DNA from: Stagonosporopsis chrysanthemi
Lineage: Eukaryota; Ascomycota; Dothideomycetes; Pleosporales; Didymellaceae
Direction of reading: 5' to 3'
DNA length: 64,000 nt
Assembly (NCBI GenBank): GCA_022560025.1
Contig: JAFISE010000085.1
Coordinates: 79,129 to 143,128 of the forward strand
The notes beneath the pieces were generated by a model that saw only the letters and a program-made list of their open reading frames with translations, had not been told where the DNA came from and searched no databases. Shown piece by piece: positions 35,740-46,260 of the stretch; the first letter of the stretch is position 1; each line of letters opens with the position of its first letter. A program made the translations under genes and the position numbers.

Positions 35740-36051
35740 ATGCATTTCTCCACCTTTATTGTTTGGACTCTTACTACGTGCGTGTTCGCCAGTCCTGCGC
35801 CACAGCCTGCCACGGTCGAAGAATTGAATGTCCTTGCGCAGACCATTCATAATGGAGGTCCAGTCCCCGAAGGCGTGCAAATCCTCGATGAACGCGGTAT
35901 GAGTCCCGCAAACCCCCTTATCAAACGCCAGTACGGGTTGTACTGTGGTGGAAAGTGCGATGGCAAGTGCTGCTGTACTTTCTGCAGCGGCTGGTTTTGC
36001 AGCATTACTTGTGGCGTCTTGGCTGGATGTGCGAACGATGATATTTGTTGA
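35740..36051 (+). CDS. Small secreted cysteine-rich peptide precursor with Kex2 site, 103 aa
   Basis: A single-exon pre-pro-peptide. Residues 1-17 (MHFSTFIVWTLTTCVFA) form a signal peptide with cleavage before SPAPQP. The pro-region 18-61 is Cys-free and acidic/neutral. Lys62-Arg63 (LIKR) is a classical Kex2 site, releasing a 40-residue C-terminal peptide beginning QYGLYC. That peptide has ten Cys in the pattern C-x3-C-x3-CCC-x2-C-x4-C-x3-C-x5-C-x5-C, ending on Cys103, enough for five disulfides. Such precursors are typical of fungal effectors, defensin-like antimicrobial peptides and some RiPP precursors. I do not recognise the Cys spacing. It is divergent from a UstYa-family gene. Function unknown. 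Confidence 0.85.
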   Translation: MHFSTFIVWTLTTCVFASPAPQPATVEELNVLAQTIHNGGPVPEGVQILDERGMSPANPLIKRQYGLYCGGKCDGKCCCTFCSGWFCSITCGVLAGCANDDIC

Positions 36052-36593
36052 TTGTACCGATGACGATAGGTATTAAGGTATTGTTTTAACGGCTAATCAC
36101 CTCTGCTTGCTTAGACGCTAACCAGTGTAGCAGACATTGAAACCGGAGAACTCCTATTTCTACTTGCTATAACTACTGAGTATCATAACTACCATCTATA
36201 TAGCAAGAGAGAATCAAATAGTTCTGTGTAATCTAGATATCTAGAAACTAGATATCAAGTTTTTGCCTAACATGTGCAAGAATCGTTCGACTAAAACAGA
36301 AACATAGGTGCCCGACACGACCCAGGAAGAGCGACCGCCATGAATAGGCAGCTAGCGCCAGGCCACCACAAAACAGGCTGTAACGCTTCGTCCATAAACA
36401 AGACACAAGGAAAGTCGAGGGTCACTACTCCCCAACATGACAAGGTAAATGTATTTCGAAGGTTCACTACGCCTTAAAATCTTTGCCACGATCGAACGTG
36501 GCTCCTAAGGGTTCGCCGGGCTCTCAAGAAGGGGCCGCGCAGAAGTAAGGACACGGACTGCGCAAGCCATCGTTGATCGGGAAGCATCGGTCG
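36052..36593. other. Intergenic, no gene seen
   Basis: About 540 bp between the peptide gene and the 3' end of the retropepsin-like gene. It contains a short palindromic CTAGATATCTAG stretch near 36234 and nothing else recognisable. Confidence 0.6.
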
Positions 36594-37919
36594 CTAGGTC
36601 TGACGTCGACCCCATCTGAAGCGCAGACGTCTTGAGGTCGGCTTCCGCTTGCCATTTGCCGTCAAGAAGTCTGGCGGGACAACATTCGCGGCGTTCGCGC
36701 CTGTCATGGGCTGGATCGGGTCCCACTGTGAGCGACGTGCCTCCACCGCAATTCGCGCGTCTTCCTGCTCTACACCACGGAGACTAGCGATCCAGTCGTC
36801 CTCGTTGCCCCGGCGGACAATTTCATATTGGTCGTGGTATGCGCGGCCATCGAGTCCTTCGTTGACATAGGAACAGTCGATGTCTATCACGAAGGATCCG
36901 GACTCATCCTCGTCATCATCGACGAGATGACAAGCGTACTCTGCGAATGCGTTCGTTTCATCGTCCATAAGGAAGTCCTGACTCAGGATGATATTGGCTG
37001 GGGCGTCTTTCAGGACATGGAAGTCCAGCAAATGTTGCTCGCCATCGGCGTCATCGCCGTACTGCCATGTCACATCGTGGACCATACCAGATGTCATCGC
37101 TGTTGTGCCGTTGGCGTAACGGACCGTGGTTCGATGTTGTCGACCGCTCTGCACGAGAAAGCCCTGCGAACGTGCAAAATCCTCATCCATAATCATGACA
37201 CTTGCACCTGTATCCGCAAGAGCGTACTGCAGCTGGTTGTTAAATAGCCCTCGGAATGTCGGGACAGAGCCTCCAAGGTAGCAGAACTTATTCTTGAAGC
37301 CAGCGACCGCACGCTTGACTATGCGTGCGGTGTAGCGGGTAAGAGTCTCTGTCAGCATCAGGAACTTGTACCCAAGTATGACTTGATGTTCACAATTTGG
37401 TAGCAGATGGAACACCTCTTTGTGTTCTTTGTTTTCTTTTAGGAATTGGAATTGTGCCTCCACGGTCCCGGTTGTAGTGACCACTTTGCCGTCACCCATC
37501 TTGATCTGCTTCGTTTTGCTGCGGTCGATGACCAGCCCTTCCTGCCTCATGGCAAACATTTCATCCATGAAGTTGAGTCTCGCTCCGGTATCTGGCAAGG
37601 CATCAACTTCCAGATTACCCGCAAGAAAACCGGGGATTCTCCTCGACGTTCGAGTCGCCGGCGCTTTGCTGACCCGGCGGATGGCGGCCTGGACCTGTCT
37701 CAGCGACTCCTCTGCCGAGGGGCGACTGGAGACATCTAGCCCCCTAGCCTTTATAAGGACCTCGTATTTGAGGGGCTTGTCTTTGAGCTTATTGAGAACA
37801 CTGGCACGGCCTGGGATGAACAGATCATTTGCTCCTCCAGCTAGACGTTTTCTGACGCTATCTTCGGCACTGTCGATTTCATCGAGCTGTTTTTCAAGGT
37901 CTCTGAGCTCGTCCTGCAT
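36594..37919 (-). CDS. Protein with two retropepsin-like aspartic protease domains, 441 aa
   Basis: A single open frame from ATG 37919. Residues 1-30 form a charged coiled coil (LRDLEKQLDEIDSAED). Two similar domains follow: LPDTGARLNFMDE with Asp110-Thr-Gly and the downstream VILGYKFL (about 180-187), then ALADTGASVMIMDEDFA with a second Asp-Thr-Gly at about 236-238 and NIILSQDFLMDD (about 289-300). In retropepsins, DTG and the hydrophobic-hydrophobic-Gly motif form the active site of a homodimer; here both halves are in one chain, as in pepsins. The second copy has ILS instead of ILG. No RT, integrase or LTR flanks it, so it may be domesticated from a retroelement gag-pol. The C-terminal 90 residues are basic at the end. 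An upstream exon cannot be excluded. Confidence 0.7.
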   Translation of the reverse strand: MQDELRDLEKQLDEIDSAEDSVRKRLAGGANDLFIPGRASVLNKLKDKPLKYEVLIKARGLDVSSRPSAEESLRQVQAAIRRVSKAPATRTSRRIPGFLAGNLEVDALPDTGARLNFMDEMFAMRQEGLVIDRSKTKQIKMGDGKVVTTTGTVEAQFQFLKENKEHKEVFHLLPNCEHQVILGYKFLMLTETLTRYTARIVKRAVAGFKNKFCYLGGSVPTFRGLFNNQLQYALADTGASVMIMDEDFARSQGFLVQSGRQHRTTVRYANGTTAMTSGMVHDVTWQYGDDADGEQHLLDFHVLKDAPANIILSQDFLMDDETNAFAEYACHLVDDDEDESGSFVIDIDCSYVNEGLDGRAYHDQYEIVRRGNEDDWIASLRGVEQEDARIAVEARRSQWDPIQPMTGANAANVVPPDFLTANGKRKPTSRRLRFRWGRRQT

Positions 37920-39007
37920 TTCAAGTCAAATGAATGATATATGCTGAATGAGGATTCACTCGACCGAAACGGCGCAAGAAGGTACCCTATCGAATCGGCT
38001 AGAGGCATCGTACTAACATCCTGGGCTTCTAGAGCGGCTGCGAGTAAGTGTCAGCGCCTCCCATCCTTACTGCGGAGATACCCAGCTGTGACCTACAAGA
38101 CTCGCGACACTGTTCAACATTTGCCTGTAGACCACTGCCGTCTGCTTCTTATCAGTTGTGGTCTAAACAGGGCACACACATGATATGCCTACTATTAGTT
38201 GGCACAGCATCTTCTGGCGTTGTCGACGTTGTCATTGCTGTCATCCTGAGTGTCGCGTTCGACAACCCTCTGCTTGAGTGGCCTGCTTTCTGCTCACGAA
38301 CAATGACCGCGCAGGTATCTGACTGCAAGTGTGGTACGTGAGGAGGTTAAGAGGTCGCATAGAATTTTGGGTAGAATCGCGTGGGGCTGAGTTCGTATTT
38401 TCGGTCAGCTTGGTCCTTTATGCAAGCCATGAGGCTGTGCGTCGACTAACACGCCCACCTTCATGCTTCATTGGTCGCCTCACTACACGATCGACCACCA
38501 ATGATCCCTTGGAACACATTCTGATGTAACCGCTTGCTAGTTATGCGCAGTCTAAAACCTTAGCAGTCCGAAAGCTGCCTTCTTGACTGATCAGGCAATA
38601 CGACGAAGGAGCTGAAGGACACTGTACTGTGAGGCTTTCGGTCTCTCGAAAATGTCCAATTGGAGTTGAAGTTCACCGCCATCGTTTACAGCCGCGGTCT
38701 CACCATCGTAAACGGAAACGGCAATCTTATTGTCCTTTCATCGAGCGGCATGCTGCATGTTCTTGGGCTATCGCGGCTCCGTTGTGGCTGTCATAGCGTT
38801 GACCGCACCAATATATACCGGTTCTGGTAGTAACGCGTTTTCGCATTGCATTTGCATGGAGGTCGGCCAGTGTTTGGCAGGGGGTTCGGGTGGCGAGGCG
38901 CTGAGCCACACACAGGCCTCCAAGCTTACAGCCTGCTCACCCTGTTCAGGCCTCGCGACAACCTCAAGTCTTTTTTCATTATCGCAGAACCCATCGCAAA
39001 CCCCAAT
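37920..39007. other. Intergenic, no gene seen
   Basis: About 1.1 kb with short frames only. It may contain an upstream exon of the retropepsin-like gene. Confidence 0.5.
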
Positions 39008-39943
39008 ATGACAGGTATTCCGATGCACGTAGAGAAAGGACATGGTCGCGATGGATATCCAGCGTTGGCAGAGTGGATAAGCCGCGATCCAGATGATGAA
39101 ACCTTCGTCTTCCGCGGCTTCAAGCGCCTTGCGGCCAGGAACATACCGCACAAACAAGCCCGATTGATTGCATTTGAAAAAGAGCTGGATGAACTTGACG
39201 ACGTGGCTTGGTTAAGTAAAGATCCTGAGGTCCAACAATCCTCAAGGCGCTGGGAGACGCTTACGCAGAACGCCGCATGTAAGCAGCGTGTAGACAAGCT
39301 GGGTTAGCTGGACGTTTTGCTCAAAGATTACTGTAAGTCCTTCGAAGACCTGTGGCATCTGGAACACGGACTTACGCGCTCAGATGGTACCTTGATGCAA
39401 CAGAGCCAGATAGCTGTAATGCCTCAGCCAAGATCTCGGAGCGAGACCAAAAAACCTTCAAGCCTCATTGCAGGACAAGCAAGGTTGTTCTTAGCCGACG
39501 AAGACGATCTTGTCGCGCTTGCCAAATCTGCCGAGGGGGACCATCTCTCGAGGTTTCTGCAAGACCACTGGCTCCTCAGACATCGCCGGACATCTGATGC
39601 CTACGACCGAACGACTGTATTCAGGAACTCGCAAATTGTCCGGACTGTGACTGCCTTGGATCTGCTTCTTACTGCAGTTCTTTTGATCGGCGCAATCGTC
39701 AATCTATACCTCGTTGCCAGACCATCCGCAAAATTGGGACTTGTATCAATGTACACGGTCCTGTTCGCATCGAGCGTAGCGATTTGCACGAACGCAAGAC
39801 GAGCAGAGGTATTCGCGGCTACAGCAGCATACGCAGCGGTTCTTGTTGTCTTCGTCAGCGGCGACTTAGGAGGTACTAGACTGGAGCAGTGCTTTAAGCA
39901 GCTCAAGAATGGCATAATGCGTAGCGCAGTATGTCCAAGCTAA
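39008..39943 (+). pseudogene. DUF6594 membrane protein gene with one in-frame stop
   Basis: join(39008..39332,39384..39943), 295 codons. GYPALAEWISRDPDDETFVF and GFKRLAARNIPHKQARLIAF are the DUF6594 N-terminus, followed by a coil (EKELDELDD) and RVDKLG. A TAG at 39305-39307 then interrupts the frame, which continues without shift as LDVLLKDY. A 51-bp intron (GTAAGT..CTCAG) joins DY to YGTLMQQSQ as in relatives. Three C-terminal membrane helices (about 39640-39890) complete the family layout. Everything except the TAG looks intact, so this is either a recent nonsense allele (CAG to TAG would fit) or stop readthrough. Family function is unknown, and these proteins are common and polymorphic in ascomycetes. 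Confidence 0.7.
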
Positions 39944-40779
39944 CGTCTGCTACGTTGTATTGCAGGCAATAGATACAATCAGGCAAAGTACAGTACCTAG
40001 TTACAGCATAGAGACGTTTAGTCGATGTATACTCTTTCTACTAGTGTTTCTTACTAAGATAGAGGCTGGCAGATAGGGTTGCCAAGAATTTTCTTTAAGT
40101 CTAGGTAATACAACGGTGATTTTGGCTTTGTTGTAAGGAACGTGGTATGCATGGGCCAACTCTGGCAGATACCAACCAGTGGGCCTGTCGAGACTGCCTA
40201 GCTTGTACTGGCATGTAAGGACGAAGAAAATCTTGGGGGCCATGGCTGTTAAGGTGTCAGGAGGATTGTTTTAGAGTGCGGGAGGAATCTGTGACTGAAA
40301 TTCCTTCAGCAGAAATCGCGCGTACGTTGTAGTGTACAACTACTTTTGCAGAATAATATTTTTGCGGGGGGGGGTCTGTTCACCAACCCCTACTCTACAG
40401 TCACATGAAAAAAGTTTCTTCCACTAAGTTAGGCCCGAAGACTTCATGTACCATGTAACGGTACAATTCTTCTGCAATTAGTCCGTCCTGATGCCTCCAC
40501 TTAACACATGATTGGCAAAGGTGCAATTGGATTTTTGCACTATGTTAGCCTGTACGTGCGCTTCCGTATTCGCTGCATTGCTGAAGAATTCTTCTTGATC
40601 GTTAAGCTGACCATGACCATTGGTAATCTAGCCGTTTACAATCGATTGTCACTCAGTACTACTTATATGAACTGAGAATGGCCTGTATTCGTCGTTGTCA
40701 TTACAAACGGCCATCAGTCTTACAAGAGCTTTCAGAAAACCCAAAACCACACTGATACTTGACTCTATATAACAGCACA
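39944..40779. other. Intergenic, no gene seen
   Basis: About 0.8 kb, AT-richer, with a run of nine G at 40366-40374. No coding evidence. Confidence 0.6.
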
Positions 40780-41218
40780 ATGTCAAATCCTACTTCTGCC
40801 CATGAGCTCATTCGGAACTCAATCGCACGCTATTGTCTCGGCATCGACCTCCGCGATTGGACAATTTTCTCGAAAGCGTTTACAGAGGATGTCAAGGCCT
40901 TTTCCCCCGAGCCGATTGGACTTGTCGAAGGATTACCCGCTCTTGTAAAAATAGGTTCACAGCATGGTTGGAACTTTGCAGACGCAGCATGCTCTGAGCA
41001 CGCAGATCATAGAGGTCATAGACGTAAAGACGGCCTCGGCCGTTACCTATTGTAGGGCCGTGCATTTCGGCAGCGGTCTTGAAGAGGGCAAGGAAGTCAC
41101 TGCTTGGGGCATGTATCAATACAAGCTGATCAAGGGAGTCTTTGATGGCCGTGAAGACTGGAGGATCAAGGAGAGTAGGACAGTATTTCAGGGACCGTTC
41201 AGCTCTCCTTCAATGTAA
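40780..41218 (+). pseudogene. SnoaL-like (NTF2 fold) protein gene with a frameshift
   Basis: The first frame from ATG 40780 reads AHELIRNSIARYCLGIDLRD and WTIFSKAFTEDVKAF, the start of a SnoaL-like polyketide-cyclase/NTF2-fold domain. After LPALVK (about 40950) the conserved sequence continues in the +1 frame: MVGTLQTQHALSTQIIEVID, AVTYCRAVHFGSG, and WRIKESRTVFQGPF ending at 41218. An 18-nt GT-AG stretch at the junction is far too short for an intron. A single 1-nt insertion (or 2-nt deletion) explains it, so the gene is probably a young pseudogene or carries a sequencing error. SnoaL-like proteins include cyclases, isomerases and dehydratases. Confidence 0.65.
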
Positions 41219-43109
41219 TAACACTGCGGCTGCGGAGCAAAAGCTCAAGTTTCTACCACTTCTTATACTAGAGGCTATGCAATTGTCGCAAATTAATTAA
41301 AGTAAGTTGGCTCGTACGCGACCTGTGTTCCTGCAGCGACTGCGAATGTATCCGACCGGCCTTTCCTCTGCGCACGCTTTCTTACATTTTTTCGCAGGCT
41401 TTCTGTGACCTCTGTCACCTCTGTGTTCATATCTACAAAGTTCCTCTTGCATGATTTAAATAGTTCGGCCATTTTCCGAACGCATTCCCACAGGCAATCT
41501 TTTCTAATTTAGTCATGCTGGGGCAGGGCCTCTTTAGGCGCTGGCGTAGTCATTTGGCTCCTGACAGGTCTACAGAACCATCTTGGTTACTATTCTCTAA
41601 TATGATTTGACTTCCAGCCCAAGCGGAGTCCATAGGCGATAGGGTTCTTCCAGGATGCCCTAGTGGTGCAGTGTTTTGGTTATACGGCACACGACCAGAG
41701 TCTTCAAAGCTTGCAAGGATATTTCCCTATGTAGAGATCCTATCAATTCTGACAGTTTACGGGTAGGAGGAAAGACGAATTGCTTGTCAACCTCGTGCTG
41801 CGACCTAACGGGTCTACTGCCGCTTCCTTGTGAGTTTCTTGCAACAGAGGGAAGTATCCCCGTTGAATGGCTGCAATGATCGCTGAGCTGGTATGGAACA
41901 AAGAGGGTCAAGATCTTTCTGTCTTCGCAGAGACGCTGGAACTTGATAGTATCCGGTGGACCTTGACAACGCGAGGCTTGGTGTGCTGCTCGAAATGCTC
42001 AAGCCACACAATCGCTGTCCCTGCTGTCGGAACTAGGTTCTCAGACGCTATGATCTTCCAGGTGCGAGGTACCTCACTGTCGTGATCTGCTCCAGAGAAG
42101 TGAAGAGAACGAGGGAAAAGGATGAACGGCGGGACTGCCTACACTGTGGCGCCGAAAGCCTGAAGTGCTGTTAACCACCTTCCACGTTGAAAGTGTTGGT
42201 TTGTAGGCCTTTTCTCTGTCGTCTCATAGTAGAGCCTGCGTGTGACACGCCTCGGCCGACTTGGTCCAAATTGGTCCGATACTCGTCGAAATTGTATAGG
42301 TTTCTGTCTCAGACACAATAACGGGCCTTCAAAGACTTGAACGTCTCGAACCAGCGCTGGTTGGATCCGGTCTCGCGGCTAGGGTCGGGCTTCCATTGGT
42401 CCGAGAACTTTACAGGTAGTTCTGAACGACGGCTGACCAAGTCCTTCACCCAACGGATCCCGTATGGAGCATCTTTGTCGCCACCATAAAGGGCTTTCGC
42501 TTTGTCTTTATCGCTGCCGCCCAAGGAGGAAAGCCTCTGACATCCAGGACCAATGTGTGTCGCACGAGATCGTTCGTCTCTTGGACCGTAAGCCGGGCTC
42601 TCATGACGCGGTACTGTTTGTCGCGCGTCAGCTCCTTTGTTGACCTTGATTGGCAGCCTGCGTGTGCCTACAAGGACATGAGAATCCTGCTGTATGGTGC
42701 CAAACGCTCCATGCGTGTCTTGGGCCGCGAGCGTAGGTATCTGTTATCTCATGTTCAGCCGTTCCTCCAAGCTTAGCCCTGAACGTTCTAGCTACCTTTA
42801 CACTAACTGAAACAAGGCTTATTGACGAAGGGGTCGCAGCGCCAAATATTCAAGAGGAAAACACCATGATTTTGGAAACGGAGGACGTTGTTGGTGAAGA
42901 CAGTGGCATGAACAATCGCGTGAATACCTACCAAGACCTGGCGCGCGGTGCAACCCTGCAGAACATTGCCACTATAGGCAGCAACAGCCAGATTCCTTAT
43001 GGGCTCGGCCTTTTCGATGTTCGGGCTCGCCCAGAGTCAGGTAGGGTATTGAGGACACTATTAGGTCTGCTGAAGGCATCGACCACCACGTGGTCTATAT
43101 AATTGTTGC
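41219..43109. other. Gene-poor stretch
   Basis: Mostly non-coding. Two stretches look more protein-like: a minus-strand frame at 42309-42743 (listed) and a plus-strand frame at 42800-43102 truncated by the copia fragment. Confidence 0.5.
42309..42743 (-). other. Unrecognised 145-codon open frame without ATG
   Basis: The minus-strand frame stays open from 42743 to the stop at 42309 and has balanced composition (YGIRWVKDLVSRRSELPVKF near the end). It lacks an ATG, so it would have to be a 3' exon or a remnant. No family is recognised. Confidence 0.3.
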
Positions 43110-43791
43110 GGTGCAAGTCGGCCGTACAGGCCCTGATCGTCACTCTTGTGACTCTCCTGGACTTGCACGTCTCAGAGCATGTATATATTGACGCTCCTTA
43201 AGGCCTTCTCTTTCTGTAGCCATCTTGCCTCGCTACGCTCATACTTCCTTGCCCACACATTGTAGACAGATATCTCTTCAGCAGATAGATCCTCAATATT
43301 AATATCTTCCTGCTCTTCCTCAGATACTTGTGTCTTCTTAAACTTCCACACAGGCTTCTCCTGTGGTTTCTCATCTTGTAGATTCCTTAGCTTCTCTATT
43401 GACAGCCCTGGGTCAACATACAGCCACAAGCCGTCTCTGTCTGCCGTGTCCTTTCTGACGAACAGCTATTTCTCCCAGTTGTCAGGCTTGCTAAGTACAA
43501 CTAATATCTTTATTACTAGCTAGTCCTGCTTATAAGCACTTATCGTGCCCTCTGCAGGTGTAGCTCTTTCTTGACAGTACAGTTAACAGCCAGACGTGTA
43601 GGCTGTATATAAACGGGTGAAACGCAGCGATTAACTAAGGGCTTCTGGGTTCATAACTGTAACAGTGTAGAGAGAGAGGAGGACTGCGCTTGTTTGACTA
43701 TTAACGTGGGCTGAGCTGCTTATATGCCTGCCCATACACACGCTATCCTAACCCGTACTAGAGTAGGCCTGGGCAGAGCCCAACCGTTACA
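43110..43791 (-). mobile_element. 5' fragment of a copia-type LTR retrotransposon (LTR plus gag start), little RIP
   Basis: Minus orientation. The LTR occupies 43658-43791, followed by leader and a gag-like frame. The ORF 43172-43429 encodes WLYVDPGLSIEKLRNLQDE and YNVWARKYERSEARWLQKEK, matching the Ty1/copia gag N-terminal pattern. The element is truncated at about 43110. Its sequence is homologous to 47861-48305 in inverted orientation but carries far fewer C-to-T changes and is less AT-rich. Confidence 0.8.
43658..43791 (-). repeat. 134-bp copia-type LTR (left copy)
   Basis: The ends are TGTAAC...GTTACA in perfect inverted form. It is near-identical to the right copy at 47861-47994 when reverse-complemented. 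Confidence 0.88.
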
Positions 43792-46260
43792 TTTATTATG
43801 ACATCTGACCTTCTTGCGCACTTTGCCAGAGCAAAGTCCGTCATCCTCAACATTGGCATCTCTGCATCGATTTGGATATTAAGGAACGTCTCTTTTGGCC
43901 ACTGTTTGAACTTTCTATTAAATCTATCTCTTTCTACGACTCGTAACAAGACGATAAGGAGTGCTGCCGCTCCTTCATCGTCGACGTGCTTTATCAGCGC
44001 ATCTGATCGTAGACCAAAGACCAGAAGTAGCCCAAAAGGAATCACAGACTCAGGTTCAGTTCTGGATATCTAGAGGTCGTCGAAGCTGGCATGGAGGCAA
44101 TGTGCGCACGTAATCACGCAGACACGAAGCTCCGTTAGTGAGTCTTTCTTTCTTCCCAAGCTCAAACAGACTGATCCAAAGTCCAAAGACAAACACGTTT
44201 AACGGTCTGTCGACGCCCTTTCCCAGCTGAGCCTCTGGACTTCGCCACATGGAATTTTTAGCTTTTCATTTTAGACGCTTTCCGCCTTGCTTAACTTGCG
44301 ATGCAAGGTGTAGGTCGAGCGAGGGTTTCGTGAAATGACGTTGAAGTGACTCCTGTCGCACGTACTTGTGACCAGAGTCACTATTGAGCGTTGAACATGT
44401 TGTCACAGCACTAGGAAGGCGATTGCGGGCGAATGTAATTCAGGGGAACATGATAGCTGTTGGGTGAAGCGCGAGGTCGGTTGGACGAAGAGTCTCAGCC
44501 GATGGTAGAGAGTCTAGCTATGTTAGGATTGGTGCGTGCCGCCCGCGACTGCTGCGTAAGATTGATGGGTGTACCCAGCCACACGCAGCTTTCACACCGG
44601 GCTTGATCGGACATACTGAGGAACGTGGTCTTGCCTGCTCACGGCCTCGAGGATGCAGCCAATGTAGACGTTTAGGGGAAGGTAGATCCTCTGCCCTTGT
44701 CCCCATATCACCTCTTACATGTTTACTGCTGCTGTAATAGAAGGCCATCAGTAAGTGTCCTCTACAGGCAAAACTGTTGAGGGGGGTTTTGAAGTCATAA
44801 TGGTAGATGGGAGCCGCCGCGGTGCTATCCAATAGCTATCAGAGAGGGGCAAAATTGACGCAATCGTCATTCTTTGGCAGGGCAGTTTTGAATCGAGCAG
44901 CAGGCCCTGTACCTGACATCCTCAAGTGTCAAAGCCTGCGAGATTTTGTGAGATACCGTCATCGGCGAATCTTCCTCCCACGATTTACCTTGCAACGTGG
45001 TCTTACCGAGCGCCCTTAGGAAGCCATCACAACACTTAGGCCGAAGGTAATGATGCCCGTCAGATCTAGAACGTAAGCTGGCTGGCTGTGTTTGCTACAA
45101 AATCGTACTATTGTGACGTGTGCCTCGATCTCTTTCCAGGCACAGCACTCGACAAGATAACACATCCTTGTGACATTTACATTCTGGTACATGTATTCCG
45201 ACAAGGTACTGATCGACTACAAGAGCATGGCCTCGAACTTGATGGTCGACCTACAGTGCCAGAACCTGACTCGTCAAGCTGCCGACCATCTAGCGTTTCG
45301 AGGCATAGCGAGAAGTGCCCGGAAATGCTTGAGAGGCATTTAAGCCTAAAATGAAAGGCCCATTGGCCCCATTACAGAAACATTGCAAGGCAAAGAACGA
45401 CCTTGAGGTGATTTTCCAGGCTGCCATGACGGATTAAACGCGCAATTACCTCGCTGCCTTGCGAAAGTATGATGCGTCTCATTGAGACGAATTTGGCAAG
45501 CCGTTGAATCCCGGCTTACAAATACAAGGGTGAGGGATCAGGCTTCTTCGCTGGAGGCTAATGACTTACCGACACTGATGATATGGCGCAGTATCTTATG
45601 CCGCCCTGCGCTGCACAAAGTCGATTGCCCCACCGACTAAAGGCGAAACTAAGATCAAGTTGGCGCAAGTCCACCTCACATTGATCCTCCAAAAGTCTAC
45701 AGGACTCCTGTCGAGCACATGGTTTCTTCTGCTCAGCATCAACCAGCGACGACCCTGGTAGACGTTGCTATGCCTACTCCTAAGCAGGTGCCTCGAAGTA
45801 TGATGCACTCTTCGATCTCGGACTATGGCCACGATGGCATGCAGAAAAAGACGATTTATCTTACCCCTATCGGACATTATTGTTCAGCTGAGCTCTGGGG
45901 ATTGAATGTCCGGACACATGATTTTTATTCCCCAGAATGTGGCGACTCGGCCCGGTAAAAGAGCTTGTTTCCCCGCATCAACGCTACCGCGTGGGCAGGT
46001 AGACGACCCAATCAAATTACTCAGTCTGCGCGTCATCACGGAAGATCTGCAACTGATGGCTCACAGGGATAACCGTCGGTTGTACCACCGACGTGCATAC
46101 CCATCTCCAATGAGGGTCGATGAGTCGGCGAAACGACCGTCATCAACACGCAAAAACAATCTCCGTAGGCGATGGTGTTACAAGTTAAAGAGGTATCGCG
46201 ACTCCCCTGAGTTTTGGGCTTCCGCTTTCACTCTCCACCACACACAGTAATTCTTTCGCT
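43792..46260. other. Gene-poor stretch left of the sugar transporter
   Basis: 2.5 kb between the copia LTR and the transporter start. Several short frames (for example 43793-44045 minus, 45906-46250 plus) match no family I know. Confidence 0.5.
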
